Shown: piece after piece, positions 1-8,377 of the stretch
How positions within the stretch are numbered: the first letter of the stretch is position 1
Layout: every line of letters begins with the position of its first letter
NCBI RefSeq assembly: GCF_003144035.1
Contig: NZ_QFWT01000004.1
Coordinates: forward strand, 248,001-312,000
Length of the DNA: 64,000 nucleotides
Direction: 5' to 3'
DNA from: Vibrio albus
GTDB taxonomy: Bacteria > Pseudomonadota > Gammaproteobacteria > Enterobacterales > Vibrionaceae
Notes under the pieces: generated by a model
Databases searched by the model: none
What the model saw: only the letters and a program-made list of their open reading frames with translations
Told to the model about the DNA's origin: nothing
Made by a program: the position numbers and the translations under genes

Positions 1-659
1 ATCATGTTAGAACCGATGGAACCGTCGATAATGCCAGTCGCCAGTGAGGTGTAGATTTCACTCCACGCCAGAGAAACCGGGGAAGCTCCAAGGTTACGCA
101 GAAACTTACCGTAAGCGCCCGGCGCACGGATCTTCATGCCTTTGAAGTCATCAATCGACTTAATTTCTTCTTTGGTGATGATATACACCGGTGGCTGAAT
201 ATAAGGGTCCAGCCAGACCAGTCCCTGATCGCCATAGGCTTTTTTCAGTACGTCAGCCCAGCCTCTTTCTTGGAACAGAGTAGATAGCTCACCCACATCA
301 TCCGTGCCGCCCGGCAGACCGATTTCCACAACACCTGCAGGCAATTCACCGGCATGCATAGACTGGAACGGTGCCCCCATCGTGATCAGACCCGATTTCA
401 CAGCGTTCAAAATACCAGTGGTACCAACACCTTCACCGGAATACAGAACCTGAACCGAGATCCGGCCATCAGACATTGTCTCGATATTCTTTGCCAGATC
501 TTCATACACCTCACCAAAGGCGGTACCACGACCATACAAGTTAGCAAAGCGCCAGTTATAGTCAGCGGCATAAGTCGCAACAGACGCTGTCAGCGCACTC
601 ACTCCCAGAGATGCAGCCAACAACGTTTTCAATAATTTCTTTCCTTTTAAACCAAACAT
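1..659 (-). CDS. dctP: TRAP transporter solute-binding protein, DctP family (partial, C-terminus outside window)
   Basis: Reading the minus strand from the ATG at 659 gives about 219 residues that run off the left edge. The first ~32 residues are a Sec signal peptide (basic MFGLKGKK start, hydrophobic core, ending near TYAA). The mature part has the periplasmic TRAP-binding-protein pattern: an early segment on release of a solute gradient, then a conserved block around 'DDFKGMKIRAPGAYGKFL' that in this family contains the arginine contacting the ligand carboxylate. It should deliver an organic acid or amino acid to a DctQM permease, which would lie to the left. It diverges from gabD and shares its promoter region, so a GABA-like or related substrate is possible but not shown. 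Confidence 0.85.
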   Translation of the reverse strand, partial: MFGLKGKKLLKTLLAASLGVSALTASVATYAADYNWRFANLYGRGTAFGEVYEDLAKNIETMSDGRISVQVLYSGEGVGTTGILNAVKSGLITMGAPFQSMHAGELPAGVVEIGLPGGTDDVGELSTLFQERGWADVLKKAYGDQGLVWLDPYIQPPVYIITKEEIKSIDDFKGMKIRAPGAYGKFLRNLGASPVSLAWSEIYTSLATGIIDGSIGSNM

Positions 660-749
660 AGAACGTCCTCTCTTCCTGATTTGTCTGTTCACTTCATTCA
701 ATATGACCAACAGAAAAACAAGGGAACAGAACCAGTCTTAAGATTCAGA

Positions 750-808
750 TGGTACCAGTTTAAAACCAGCTGGCTCTGGTACCACCCGTTTGATTTAACT
801 GGTACTAA
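750..808. promoter_or_regulatory. Candidate MocR operator between dctP and gabD
   Basis: TGGTACCAG (750-758) and CTGGTACCA (776-784) form a perfect 9-bp inverted repeat with a 17-bp gap. A further ACTGGTACTA lies at 799-808. Bases 784-803 (ACCCGTTTGATTTAACTGGT) recur with two mismatches directly upstream of the MocR gene at 3672-3691. That the local MocR protein binds here is inferred. Confidence 0.6.
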
Positions 809-919
809 GGGAGCCATTTTTTTCTCGCTAACATCATCTGGAACATAGCGATAACGTGTTGCCAAAAGGAACTTGCAACATGAGTACGCCCCAAATACCT
901 ACGTTTTAGAGAGCCCGAT

Positions 920-2347
920 ATGGATTGTATTGCTAACAAAACATTGCTTAATGCCACCTGTGGTCCTGATGATGACGCGATTGCCGTTATCAACCCGGCG
1001 ACAGACACCGTGATTGGTTATATACCGTCGCTTCAGACCTCAGATATCCATGACGTTATCGAGAAATCTAAAGTTGCCCAGAAGCTATGGGCAGCAAGGC
1101 CTGCGGCTGAACGGGCTAAGTTACTGACCAGGTGGTACGAACTGGTCATTGAAAACAGTGATGACCTGGCACGAATAATGACTCTTGAGCAGGGTAAGCC
1201 TCTGACGGAAGCGAAAGGCGAAATCATCTATGGTGCATCCTTTATCCAGTGGTTTTCCGAAGAAGCCAAACGCACTTACGGTGATACTATTCCAGCGCCG
1301 ACCGACAATAAACGACTGATGACGATTAAGCAGCCAGTGGGTGTTGCCGCAGCTATCACCCCGTGGAACTTTCCGACAGCAATGATCACCCGTAAAGCCG
1401 CACCAGCGCTGGCAGCAGGGTGCAGCTTTATCACCAAACCAGCCAATCAAACGCCTCTGTCAGCCTATGCGATCACCGAACTGGCATACCAGGCCGGTAT
1501 CCCTCAGGATCTGTTGGTGATGGTGAACAACCACTCCTCTGTAGCGGTAGGCGATATCTTCTGTAGTCACCCGGATATCAGAAAGCTGTCTTTTACCGGC
1601 TCGACTCAGGTGGGCAGCCAGTTAATCAAACAGTGTGCTGACAGCGTTAAACGCACCTCTATGGAACTGGGTGGCAATGCTCCGTTTATCGTCTTCGACG
1701 ATGCCGATATCGATGAAGCGGTAAAAGGCGCGATTGCCTCCAAATTCCGTAATGCCGGACAGACCTGCGTCTGTGCCAACCGCTTTTATGTGCAGGATTC
1801 GGTCTACGACCAGTTTGTCGACAAGTTCGTCGACGCTGTCGCCGCACTGAAAGTCGGTAACGGCATTGAACCCGGCGTACAGATCGGTCCACTGGTTGAC
1901 AGCAAAGCCAAAGAAAACGTCCTCGGCTATATCACTCAGGCTAAAGAACAGGGCGCAACGGTCGCTTATGGCGGGGAAGACTTAGGCGGATTATTCGTCC
2001 AGCCAACCATTCTGACCGATATCACTCAGGATATGGATATCGTTCAGACCGAAATCTTTGGTCCGGTCGCTCCAATTATCCGCTTCAGCGAAGATGACGA
2101 ACTGATCACCAAAGCGAACGATACCATCTACGGACTGGCCAGTTATTTCTATACCCGCACCCTGAACCGGGCATTCCATATTGCAGAGCAACTTGAATTC
2201 GGCATGGTCGGCATTAACGAAGGCATCATCTCCAATGAAGTGGCACCTTTCGGCGGGGTAAAACAGTCCGGATTCGGCCGGGAAGGTGCCAAACAAGGCA
2301 TTGATGAGTACATGAGCATTAAATATCTCTGCTTCGGCGGGCTGTAA
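920..2347 (+). CDS. gabD: NAD(P)-dependent succinate-semialdehyde dehydrogenase
   Basis: This is a 475-residue aldehyde dehydrogenase, the normal length for GabD. It oxidises succinate semialdehyde to succinate, the last step of GABA catabolism, in the cytoplasm. Visible landmarks are the cofactor-binding FTGSTQVG segment (~225-232), the general-base glutamate E249 in MELGGNAP, and the catalytic cysteine C283 in NAGQTCVCANR; the C-terminus KQSGFGREG...IKYLC is typical of GabD. gabT follows after 50 bp, so the two are probably co-transcribed. The ATG is the first in frame after the candidate operator. A related semialdehyde such as glutarate semialdehyde could be an alternative substrate. Confidence 0.9.
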   Translation: MDCIANKTLLNATCGPDDDAIAVINPATDTVIGYIPSLQTSDIHDVIEKSKVAQKLWAARPAAERAKLLTRWYELVIENSDDLARIMTLEQGKPLTEAKGEIIYGASFIQWFSEEAKRTYGDTIPAPTDNKRLMTIKQPVGVAAAITPWNFPTAMITRKAAPALAAGCSFITKPANQTPLSAYAITELAYQAGIPQDLLVMVNNHSSVAVGDIFCSHPDIRKLSFTGSTQVGSQLIKQCADSVKRTSMELGGNAPFIVFDDADIDEAVKGAIASKFRNAGQTCVCANRFYVQDSVYDQFVDKFVDAVAALKVGNGIEPGVQIGPLVDSKAKENVLGYITQAKEQGATVAYGGEDLGGLFVQPTILTDITQDMDIVQTEIFGPVAPIIRFSEDDELITKANDTIYGLASYFYTRTLNRAFHIAEQLEFGMVGINEGIISNEVAPFGGVKQSGFGREGAKQGIDEYMSIKYLCFGGL

Positions 2348-2397
2348 CTGCAACCGAACGGACATTTTCAACTAATTACGTTTAAAGGAATACCGCT

Positions 2398-3672
2398 ATG
2401 ACAAACACTGAATGGCAGGCTCGCAAGGACAAGGTTGTCGCCAAAGGCATGGCAAACCTGAGCGCGACTTATGCAGCGACCGCAAAGAATGCAATTATCA
2501 CTGATGTGGAAGGCAAAGAGTACATCGACTTCGCCGCCGGCATTGCAGTAAACAATACCGGACACTCACACCCGCAGATTGTGGCTGCCGTACAGAAACA
2601 ACTGGAAAACTTCAGCCATACCTGTTCTTCGGTCACACCATACGGCAGCTTTGTTGAGCTGGCAGAAAAAGTGGTCGAGAGAGCCCCGGGCGATTTCGAT
2701 AAAAAAGCTATCTTCCTGACCACCGGTGCTGAAGCCGTAGAAAATGCCGTTAAGGTGGCCCGAGCTCACACCGGTCGTAGCGGTATTATCGCCTTTAATG
2801 GGGGGTTCCACGGCCGAACCAATATGTGTATGGGTCTGACCGGAAAAATGGCACCGTACAAAATCGGATTCGGCCCGTTCCCGAATGAAATCTATCACCT
2901 GCCGTTTCCAAATGCCTACCATGATATCTCCGAGCAACAGAGCCTGGATGCATTAAACGATCTGTTTACCTGCGATATCGAACCAAGCCGTGTGGCTGCC
3001 ATTATTTTTGAACCGGTACAGGGCGAAGGCGGCTTCTATCAGGCTCCGGCGACCTGGGTAGCCGAACTGCGTAAAGTGTGTGACCAGCACGGTATCGTCC
3101 TTATTTGTGATGAGATCCAGACCGGCTATGCCCGAACTGGCAAGATGTTTGCTTCGGAGCACTTAGGTATTATCCCGGATATCACGACAATCGCGAAAGG
3201 TATCGCTGGCGGTTTCCCTCTTTCTGGTGTTGTTGGCAAGGCAGAGATCATGGATGCAGCAGTACCCGGAGGTTTAGGCGGCACCTATGCCGGCTCACCA
3301 CTCGCTTGTGTTGCTGGCCTGGAAGTTATCGATATTATCGAGAAGGAATCGCTCTGCGAACGCGCAGAACAGATAGGTACTCTTTTCCGCGAGCAGCTGA
3401 TTGCTCTGCAGCAAGATGTGCCCCACATCGGTGATATTCGCCAGATTGGTGCAATGATCGCAATGGAATTCAGTGATCCGGAAACCGGTGCGCCACTTGC
3501 TGACCTGACCAAGGCATTGGTTCAGAAAGCGAATCAGGCGGGAGTAATACTGCTTTCTTGCGGTATAAAAGGAAACGTTATCCGATTCTTACCACCACTG
3601 ACCATAGAACCAGAACTGGTTCTGAAAGGCTTAGATATCATTAAGACGGAACTGCTGAAATTAATCCGCTAA
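2398..3672 (+). CDS. gabT: 4-aminobutyrate aminotransferase
   Basis: This 424-residue class-III PLP aminotransferase moves the amino group of GABA to 2-oxoglutarate, giving succinate semialdehyde for the preceding dehydrogenase. Family motifs are clear: TTGAEAVENAVKVARAHTGR near 108-127, the D238-E-I-Q241 PLP-contact motif, and K267 in TTIAKGIAGG as the Schiff-base lysine. A good ribosome-binding site (AAAGGA) precedes the ATG. Pairing with gabD and a MocR gene is the usual GABA-utilisation arrangement; activity on 5-aminovalerate is also plausible for this family. The stop codon overlaps by one base a 20-nt motif shared with the gabD promoter. Confidence 0.92.
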   Translation: MTNTEWQARKDKVVAKGMANLSATYAATAKNAIITDVEGKEYIDFAAGIAVNNTGHSHPQIVAAVQKQLENFSHTCSSVTPYGSFVELAEKVVERAPGDFDKKAIFLTTGAEAVENAVKVARAHTGRSGIIAFNGGFHGRTNMCMGLTGKMAPYKIGFGPFPNEIYHLPFPNAYHDISEQQSLDALNDLFTCDIEPSRVAAIIFEPVQGEGGFYQAPATWVAELRKVCDQHGIVLICDEIQTGYARTGKMFASEHLGIIPDITTIAKGIAGGFPLSGVVGKAEIMDAAVPGGLGGTYAGSPLACVAGLEVIDIIEKESLCERAEQIGTLFREQLIALQQDVPHIGDIRQIGAMIAMEFSDPETGAPLADLTKALVQKANQAGVILLSCGIKGNVIRFLPPLTIEPELVLKGLDIIKTELLKLIR

Positions 3673-3733
3673 CCCGTCTGATTTAAGTGGTCGTTCTGGT
3701 CTGAATGCGATAACCAGCAGACGAGACCAGAAC
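3672..3733. promoter_or_regulatory. Candidate autoregulatory operator upstream of the MocR gene
   Basis: A perfect 10-bp inverted repeat, GTTCTGGTCT (3693-3702) and AGACCAGAAC (3724-3733), lies just before the MocR start. Immediately upstream, 3672-3691 (ACCCGTCTGATTTAAGTGGT) matches 784-803 at 18 of 20 positions. The shared CTGGT/ACCAG core suggests that one regulator binds both places. Confidence 0.6.
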
Positions 3734-3736
3734 CCC

Positions 3737-5536
3737 ATGCTTCAGAGCTATATACAGATTGACCCCAGTGATAACCGGACGCTGCAGGATCAGATCCGCG
3801 GCAGTATTTCTCAGGCGATTTCTGAAGGTTTTATCCCCAAAGATACCTGCCTGGTTTCTTCCCGAAAGCTGGCCCAGAGCCTGAAAGTCTCCCGCAACAC
3901 GGTATTAAGAGTTTACGAACAGCTTACCGAAGATGGCCTGCTGGTTCCCGTAGAGCGCAAAGGTTACTTCGTAAATCCCGAGCTGGAACTATCCCCAAAA
4001 ATGGAAGCAGTACCTGCTGCCACGTCTCAGGATAACCTGAACTGGAACAACTACCTGTTGACGGATCCGGAACAGCTTAATCATGAGCAACACAGCAACC
4101 TGAGCAATACCCCTTACCAATTTATTAACGGTCTGGTCGATGAGAAGCTGTTTCCCGCCTCGGAATGGCGAAAATGCAGTATCCAGTCACTGAACCGGGT
4201 CAACAACAAATCGTGGACCTCAAATGACTGCAACTACAACGATCTGATCGAACAGATCCGCACCCGGGTACTGCCGAAACGAGGCATCTTTGTCAAACCG
4301 GAGCAAATTGCGATTACGTTTGGCTGCCAGAACAGCCTGTATCTGATCTCCAAGTTGCTCGTTTCCCGTTACAGCACCATTGGTATGGAGAACCCCGGCT
4401 ACCCGGAAGCGCTGCAGCAGTTTCAGACCCGTCGCGCCAGTATCATCCCCATTGATGTCGACCGGCAAGGGATGCAGGTCGATGAGCGTCTGGACCCCTG
4501 TCAGCTGGTTTACACCACGCCAAGTAATCAGTTTCCGACGACTGTACGCCTGTCGACAGAGCGGCGTAAAAAGCTGATGGAGAAAGCAGAAGAGCAGGAT
4601 CTGCTGATCATTGAAGATGATTTCGAGCACGATATCAGTTATATAGAAGATCACAGCCCCGCGCTGAGAGGGGAATATAACAGTGAGCGGATTATCTATA
4701 TTTCCAGTTTTTCTTCAACCATTGCGCCCGGATTACGGCTGGGCTATATCGTGGCGTCTGAGCCACTGATCAAACAGATAAAGTCCCTGCAGATGCGTAC
4801 CCACAGCCTGCCCCCCAAAAATAACTGTCAGACAATGGCGCTGTTTCTCAGCCTTGGTTATTACGATGCGCTATTGCAGAAAATGCTGAAGCGGTACCGG
4901 GAAAAATGGCTGACGATGGAAAAAGCGCTGAATTACTATTTTCCTCAGTCCGGCGTGATTCCGTCACTAGCCGGTACGTCATTCTGGATTAATTGCAAAG
5001 AAGGTTTTGATGCCCCTAAACTACAACAACTGGCGGAAGCTCACGGTATTCTCATCAATTGTGGCAGCCGTTACTACATCGCAGGAGCCAAAACCAACAG
5101 TTTTCGCCTGAGCTTTCAGTCCATCCGTACCGAGCACATCCGCGAAGGAATCAAGCAGTTATCAAAACTGGCGAAACGGATCCTGCCGGTTCCCCGGCTG
5201 GAAGAAACTGCAGGCATAAGGCTCAATACACAACGGATTCGTGAGTTACTGTCCGGGTGTGCCATCTTCACTCAGGACTGCTTTAATATCCCCTACCGGA
5301 TAACATTCCAGCCCGACGGTAAAATGACCGGGATCTCTGACCGGCCTAACGATGTGGATGAGGGCTACTGGTGGGTGAAAGACAATAAGCTCTGTTACCA
5401 GTGGCGCAACTGGCAGTTCGCCGATACCCGGACACTGACCATTATTCAGGATGGTCACATTCTGAAACGCTTTGGCGAGGATGGATTTTCTGTCGGAGAG
5501 GCTTCGCTGGTTGAGCCTTCTCAACCGGCCAGATAA
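3737..5536 (+). CDS. MocR/GabR-type transcriptional regulator with missing PLP lysine and extra C-terminal domain
   Basis: The 599 residues contain a GntR winged helix at about 1-78 (SSRKLAQSLKVSRNTVLRVYEQL), a linker, and a fold-type-I aminotransferase-like domain at about 125-485 (GMENPGYPEAL, TPSNQFPT, IIEDDFEHDI, FRLSF). In MocR proteins the internal-aldimine lysine sits in a SFSKTLAPGLRLGY-like motif; here the motif is SSFSSTIAPGLRLGY, with serine (S327) in its place. The SHQFP motif is also altered to SNQFP. After residue ~485 there are about 110 further residues with an aromatic segment (GYWWVKDNKLCYQWRNW), making the protein ~100 residues longer than a usual MocR. It probably controls gabDT, dctP and itself. 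Ligand sensing through a PLP-GABA aldimine cannot work in the standard way. Confidence 0.88.
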   Translation: MLQSYIQIDPSDNRTLQDQIRGSISQAISEGFIPKDTCLVSSRKLAQSLKVSRNTVLRVYEQLTEDGLLVPVERKGYFVNPELELSPKMEAVPAATSQDNLNWNNYLLTDPEQLNHEQHSNLSNTPYQFINGLVDEKLFPASEWRKCSIQSLNRVNNKSWTSNDCNYNDLIEQIRTRVLPKRGIFVKPEQIAITFGCQNSLYLISKLLVSRYSTIGMENPGYPEALQQFQTRRASIIPIDVDRQGMQVDERLDPCQLVYTTPSNQFPTTVRLSTERRKKLMEKAEEQDLLIIEDDFEHDISYIEDHSPALRGEYNSERIIYISSFSSTIAPGLRLGYIVASEPLIKQIKSLQMRTHSLPPKNNCQTMALFLSLGYYDALLQKMLKRYREKWLTMEKALNYYFPQSGVIPSLAGTSFWINCKEGFDAPKLQQLAEAHGILINCGSRYYIAGAKTNSFRLSFQSIRTEHIREGIKQLSKLAKRILPVPRLEETAGIRLNTQRIRELLSGCAIFTQDCFNIPYRITFQPDGKMTGISDRPNDVDEGYWWVKDNKLCYQWRNWQFADTRTLTIIQDGHILKRFGEDGFSVGEASLVEPSQPAR

Positions 5537-5541
5537 AAAAA

Positions 5542-5562
5542 GACCCGGAAACACTCCGGGTC
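5542..5562 (-). terminator. Rho-independent terminator for the eda remnant
   Basis: GACCCGGA and TCCGGGTC form a stem with a short loop; on the minus strand it is followed by a run of seven T. It lies 70 bp beyond the eda stop. Confidence 0.75.
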
Positions 5563-5632
5563 CAAAGGCCCTTCAGAAAAATAGAAGGTAAGAGCTACAA
5601 TAAAAACAGGTATTTACAATTTGTTCAGGTGG

Positions 5633-6022
5633 TTATGCCACCAGAGCGGCCGCTTCACGGGTCAGGCGAGCCAGCTCTTCCCAGTCACCCGTTTCAATCA
5701 GTTTTTTGTCCACCATCCAGGTGCCGCCACAAGCAATCACTCGGGGGATCGCCAGATAATCGTTCACATTTTTCGGATTCACACCGCCGGTTGGCATAAT
5801 TTGAATATCCCTGTACGGAGCCAGTAAAGACTTCAGCATCGGAATACCGCCGGACGCTTCCGCCGGGAAGAATTTCAGCGTGGTCAGCCCCATTTCCAGT
5901 GCCGCTTCAATAGTGCTTGGGTTATTAACACCAGGAACAATATCAATGCCGATTTCCTGACAGGCTTTCACCGTATTAGGATTAAAACCCGGAGAAACCA
6001 CGAAAAAGCTGCTGCAGAGCAT
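5633..6022 (-). pseudogene. eda: KDPG/KHG aldolase remnant, 5' truncated
   Basis: The reading frame encodes 129 residues that match only the C-terminal part of 2-keto-3-deoxy-6-phosphogluconate aldolase (normally ~205-213 residues). The Schiff-base lysine is present (K50 in LKFFPAEASGG), as is the PTGGV phosphate loop. The first ~80 residues are gone, including the strand carrying the catalytic glutamate and the Glu/Arg/Thr substrate-binding positions. Homology starts abruptly at FFVVSPGF near 6010, exactly where homology to uxaA begins on the other strand. The frame opens with codons from the junction. A stable or active enzyme is unlikely, so I call it a pseudogene. Confidence 0.85.
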
Positions 6023-6903
6023 GGCAACTCACCCCAATGCCGGTGGTGTGCTGGTCATCGGTCTTGGTTGTGAAAACAATCAGATAGAACCATTTAAAGC
6101 CGGACAGCCAGAGCATGATGAATCCCGCATGCGCTTTATGGTCGCACAAAAACATGACGACGAAATTGAACAAGGCGTGAAGCTGCTTGGTGAGCTACTG
6201 GAAACCATGCAGCAGGATAAACGCGTACCCGGCACGCTGTCCGAAGTGAAGTTTGGTCTGGAGTGTGGCGGCAGTGATGGTCTCTCCGGCATTACAGCTA
6301 ACCCGATGCTGGGCGTATTCTCTGATTTTATGGTTTCCCATGGTGGCACAACGGTACTGACAGAGGTTCCGGAAATGTTCGGTGCAGAAACCATTCTGAT
6401 GAACCGGGCTGCCGATGAAAAAGTCTTTAACAAGCTGGTGGATATGGTCAACGGCTTTAAAGAGTACTACCTGAAGCACGGACTGCCGGTCTATGAAAAC
6501 CCATCACCAGGTAATAAGGCTGGCGGGATCACCACGCTGGAAGACAAATCTCTCGGCTGTACCCAGAAAGCAGGCTCCAGTCAGGTGATTGATGTCATCG
6601 GCTATACAGAGAAACTGACTAAGCCGGGGCTGTCATATGGTGCTGTTCACCACCGGACGCGGTACCCCTTACGGTGGTTTTGTGCCGACAATGAAGATCG
6701 CGACCAACAGTGAACTGGCACAGCGCAAACCCCGCTGGATTGATTTCGATGCCGGACAACTGGTATCAACCGAGATCTCGATGCTGGATCTGCTAAAGCA
6801 ATTTCTGGACAAGCTGGCGGCCGTCGTCAGCGGAGAAGCCACCCGGAATGAAAGCAATAATATCCGGGAACTGGCTATCTGGAAAAATGGTGTGACGCTA
6901 TAG
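6011..6903 (+). pseudogene. uxaA: Altronate dehydratase remnant, 5' truncated with internal deletion and frameshift
   Basis: From about 6011 the plus strand encodes the large catalytic domain of UxaA (HPNAGGVLVIGLGCENNQ, FGLECGGSDGLSGITANPML, NPSPGNKAGGITTLEDKSLG). Roughly the first 175-180 residues of the ~495-residue family are missing. Near 6636 the frame breaks: KPGLS is followed in the +1 frame by HMVLFTTGRGTPYGGFVP, so about 20 residues corresponding to the NLLSAPGND region are lost together with the frame. The C-terminus then continues intact to a TAG at 6901-6903 (ELAIWKNGVTL). Two independent lesions make this a clear pseudogene of galacturonate catabolism. Confidence 0.9.
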
Positions 6904-6933
6904 CTCCAATATCATAGTACCGACATCTCCACT

Positions 6934-6973
6934 GGGGCATGCCTTCTTGTCGTAGGGCATGCCCCCTTTTTCT
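6934..6973 (+). terminator. Rho-independent terminator after the uxaA remnant
   Basis: GGGGCATGCC (6934-6943) pairs with GGCATGCCCC (6956-6965), followed by TTTTTCTT. Confidence 0.8.
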
Positions 6974-7132
6974 TCCAGTCGATTTTTACCCTTCACTCGA
7001 CATTTCTCCCACTGCACGCCCCCTCATTCTGGCGTAGTAAAACTTGCTTTAATGGGGCCAATCCACCAGACTCAGGAGCTATACCAACAACAAATACGAT
7101 AACGTATATTCAGGCTTTTATAATCTTGCGCT

Positions 7133-8113
7133 ATGACAACATTTATTCCGGCGAAGGGATTGGCTAACCCGCACTTACAAACGCTGCTGCCCAGATTCAT
7201 CCGTAAAGCACCCCGCTTCCAACCTGTCATTCAGACACTGGAAACACCCGACGGTGATTTTCTGGATCTTGCCTGGAGCGAAGAATGGATGAACGGATCT
7301 GCAAATGAAAAGCCTCTGTTTATCCTGTTTCACGGTCTGGAAGGCAGCTTTCATAGCCCTTACGCGAATGGATTAATGCACGCTTTCGCGGAACAGGGCT
7401 GGTTGGCCGTGATGATGCACTTTCGGGGCTGTAGCGGCAGGGCTAATCGTCTGGCCCGGGCTTATCATTCCGGCGAAACCGACGATGCGCGCTTCTTTCT
7501 GAACTATCTGCACCAGCACTTCCCAAAGCAGAACAAAGTCGCATTAGGCGTCTCTCTGGGTGGCAATATGCTGGTGAATTATCTGGCCACCTACCGCCAT
7601 GATCCTCTGGTCGATGCCGCTACCATCGTCTCGGCACCGCTGGACCTGGCCTCCAGCTCTCAGCGCATTGAGCAGGGATTCTCCCGGGTATACTGCCAAT
7701 ATCTGCTAAACTCACTGAAAAAGAATGCCCTGAAAAAAGAACCGCTGCTGCATGAATCTCTGGGTATTCAGCGCACTGACATTACCGGCCTCAAAAGCCT
7801 GTATGCGTTTGATGACGTTATTACCGCCCCACTGCACGGGTTCACCAATGCCGCCGATTATTACCGGCAGTGTTCCGGTATTCACGTGCTGGACAAGGTC
7901 GCTGTGCCCCTGCAAGTCATCCACGCACAGGACGACCCTTTTATGACCCAGCGGGTTGTGCCGGACTTTCGCCTGCCGGACAACATTCATTACCGCCTGT
8001 TTAAGCATGGCGGGCATGTGGGGTTTGTCTCCGGCTCTGTAATACAGCCGGTGTTCTGGCTCGAGCGGGCAATGCCCGCTTACTATCAGCACCTAAACGC
8101 AGATGTGCATTAA
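7133..8113 (+). CDS. yheT: YheT family alpha/beta hydrolase
   Basis: This 326-residue cytoplasmic protein has the YheT/ABHD1-3 signature: an N-terminal NPHLQTLLPRF motif, the oxyanion segment HGLEGS (~108), the nucleophile elbow GVSLGGNML (~155-163) and a late HGGHVGF histidine. It is a predicted carboxylesterase with no firmly assigned substrate. It is followed closely by yheU and prkB, as in Escherichia coli (yheT-yheU-prkB), which suggests an operon. Its own promoter would lie in the 7000-7130 AT-rich stretch. Confidence 0.88.
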   Translation: MTTFIPAKGLANPHLQTLLPRFIRKAPRFQPVIQTLETPDGDFLDLAWSEEWMNGSANEKPLFILFHGLEGSFHSPYANGLMHAFAEQGWLAVMMHFRGCSGRANRLARAYHSGETDDARFFLNYLHQHFPKQNKVALGVSLGGNMLVNYLATYRHDPLVDAATIVSAPLDLASSSQRIEQGFSRVYCQYLLNSLKKNALKKEPLLHESLGIQRTDITGLKSLYAFDDVITAPLHGFTNAADYYRQCSGIHVLDKVAVPLQVIHAQDDPFMTQRVVPDFRLPDNIHYRLFKHGGHVGFVSGSVIQPVFWLERAMPAYYQHLNADVH

Positions 8114-8155
8114 AACGCATCGCAACACTTAAAATCGTAATAGAGAGAAGTCATT

Positions 8156-8374
8156 ATGATAATACCCTGGCAACAGATTGACCCGGATACACTGGATAAC
8201 CTGATCCGCGAGTTTATCCTGAGGGAAGGCACCGATTACGGTATGGAAGAAGTCTCTCTGGATAAAAAAGTCGAACAGGTCAGAAACCAGATTGAATCCG
8301 GTGAAGCAGTCGTACTGTTTTCGGAACTTCATGAAACTGTGGATATCAGATTAAGAAAGGACTTACAGGAATAA
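8156..8374 (+). CDS. yheU: YheU family protein (UPF0270)
   Basis: This 72-residue acidic protein starts [21 protein letters not shown], the hallmark of the YheU family; its C-terminal half is helical and charged. No biochemical function is established. It lies 42 bp after yheT and 3 bp before prkB. The AGAGAG preceding the ATG supports the start. Confidence 0.88.
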   Translation: MIIPWQQIDPDTLDNLIREFILREGTDYGMEEVSLDKKVEQVRNQIESGEAVVLFSELHETVDIRLRKDLQE

Positions 8375-8377
8375 CCT

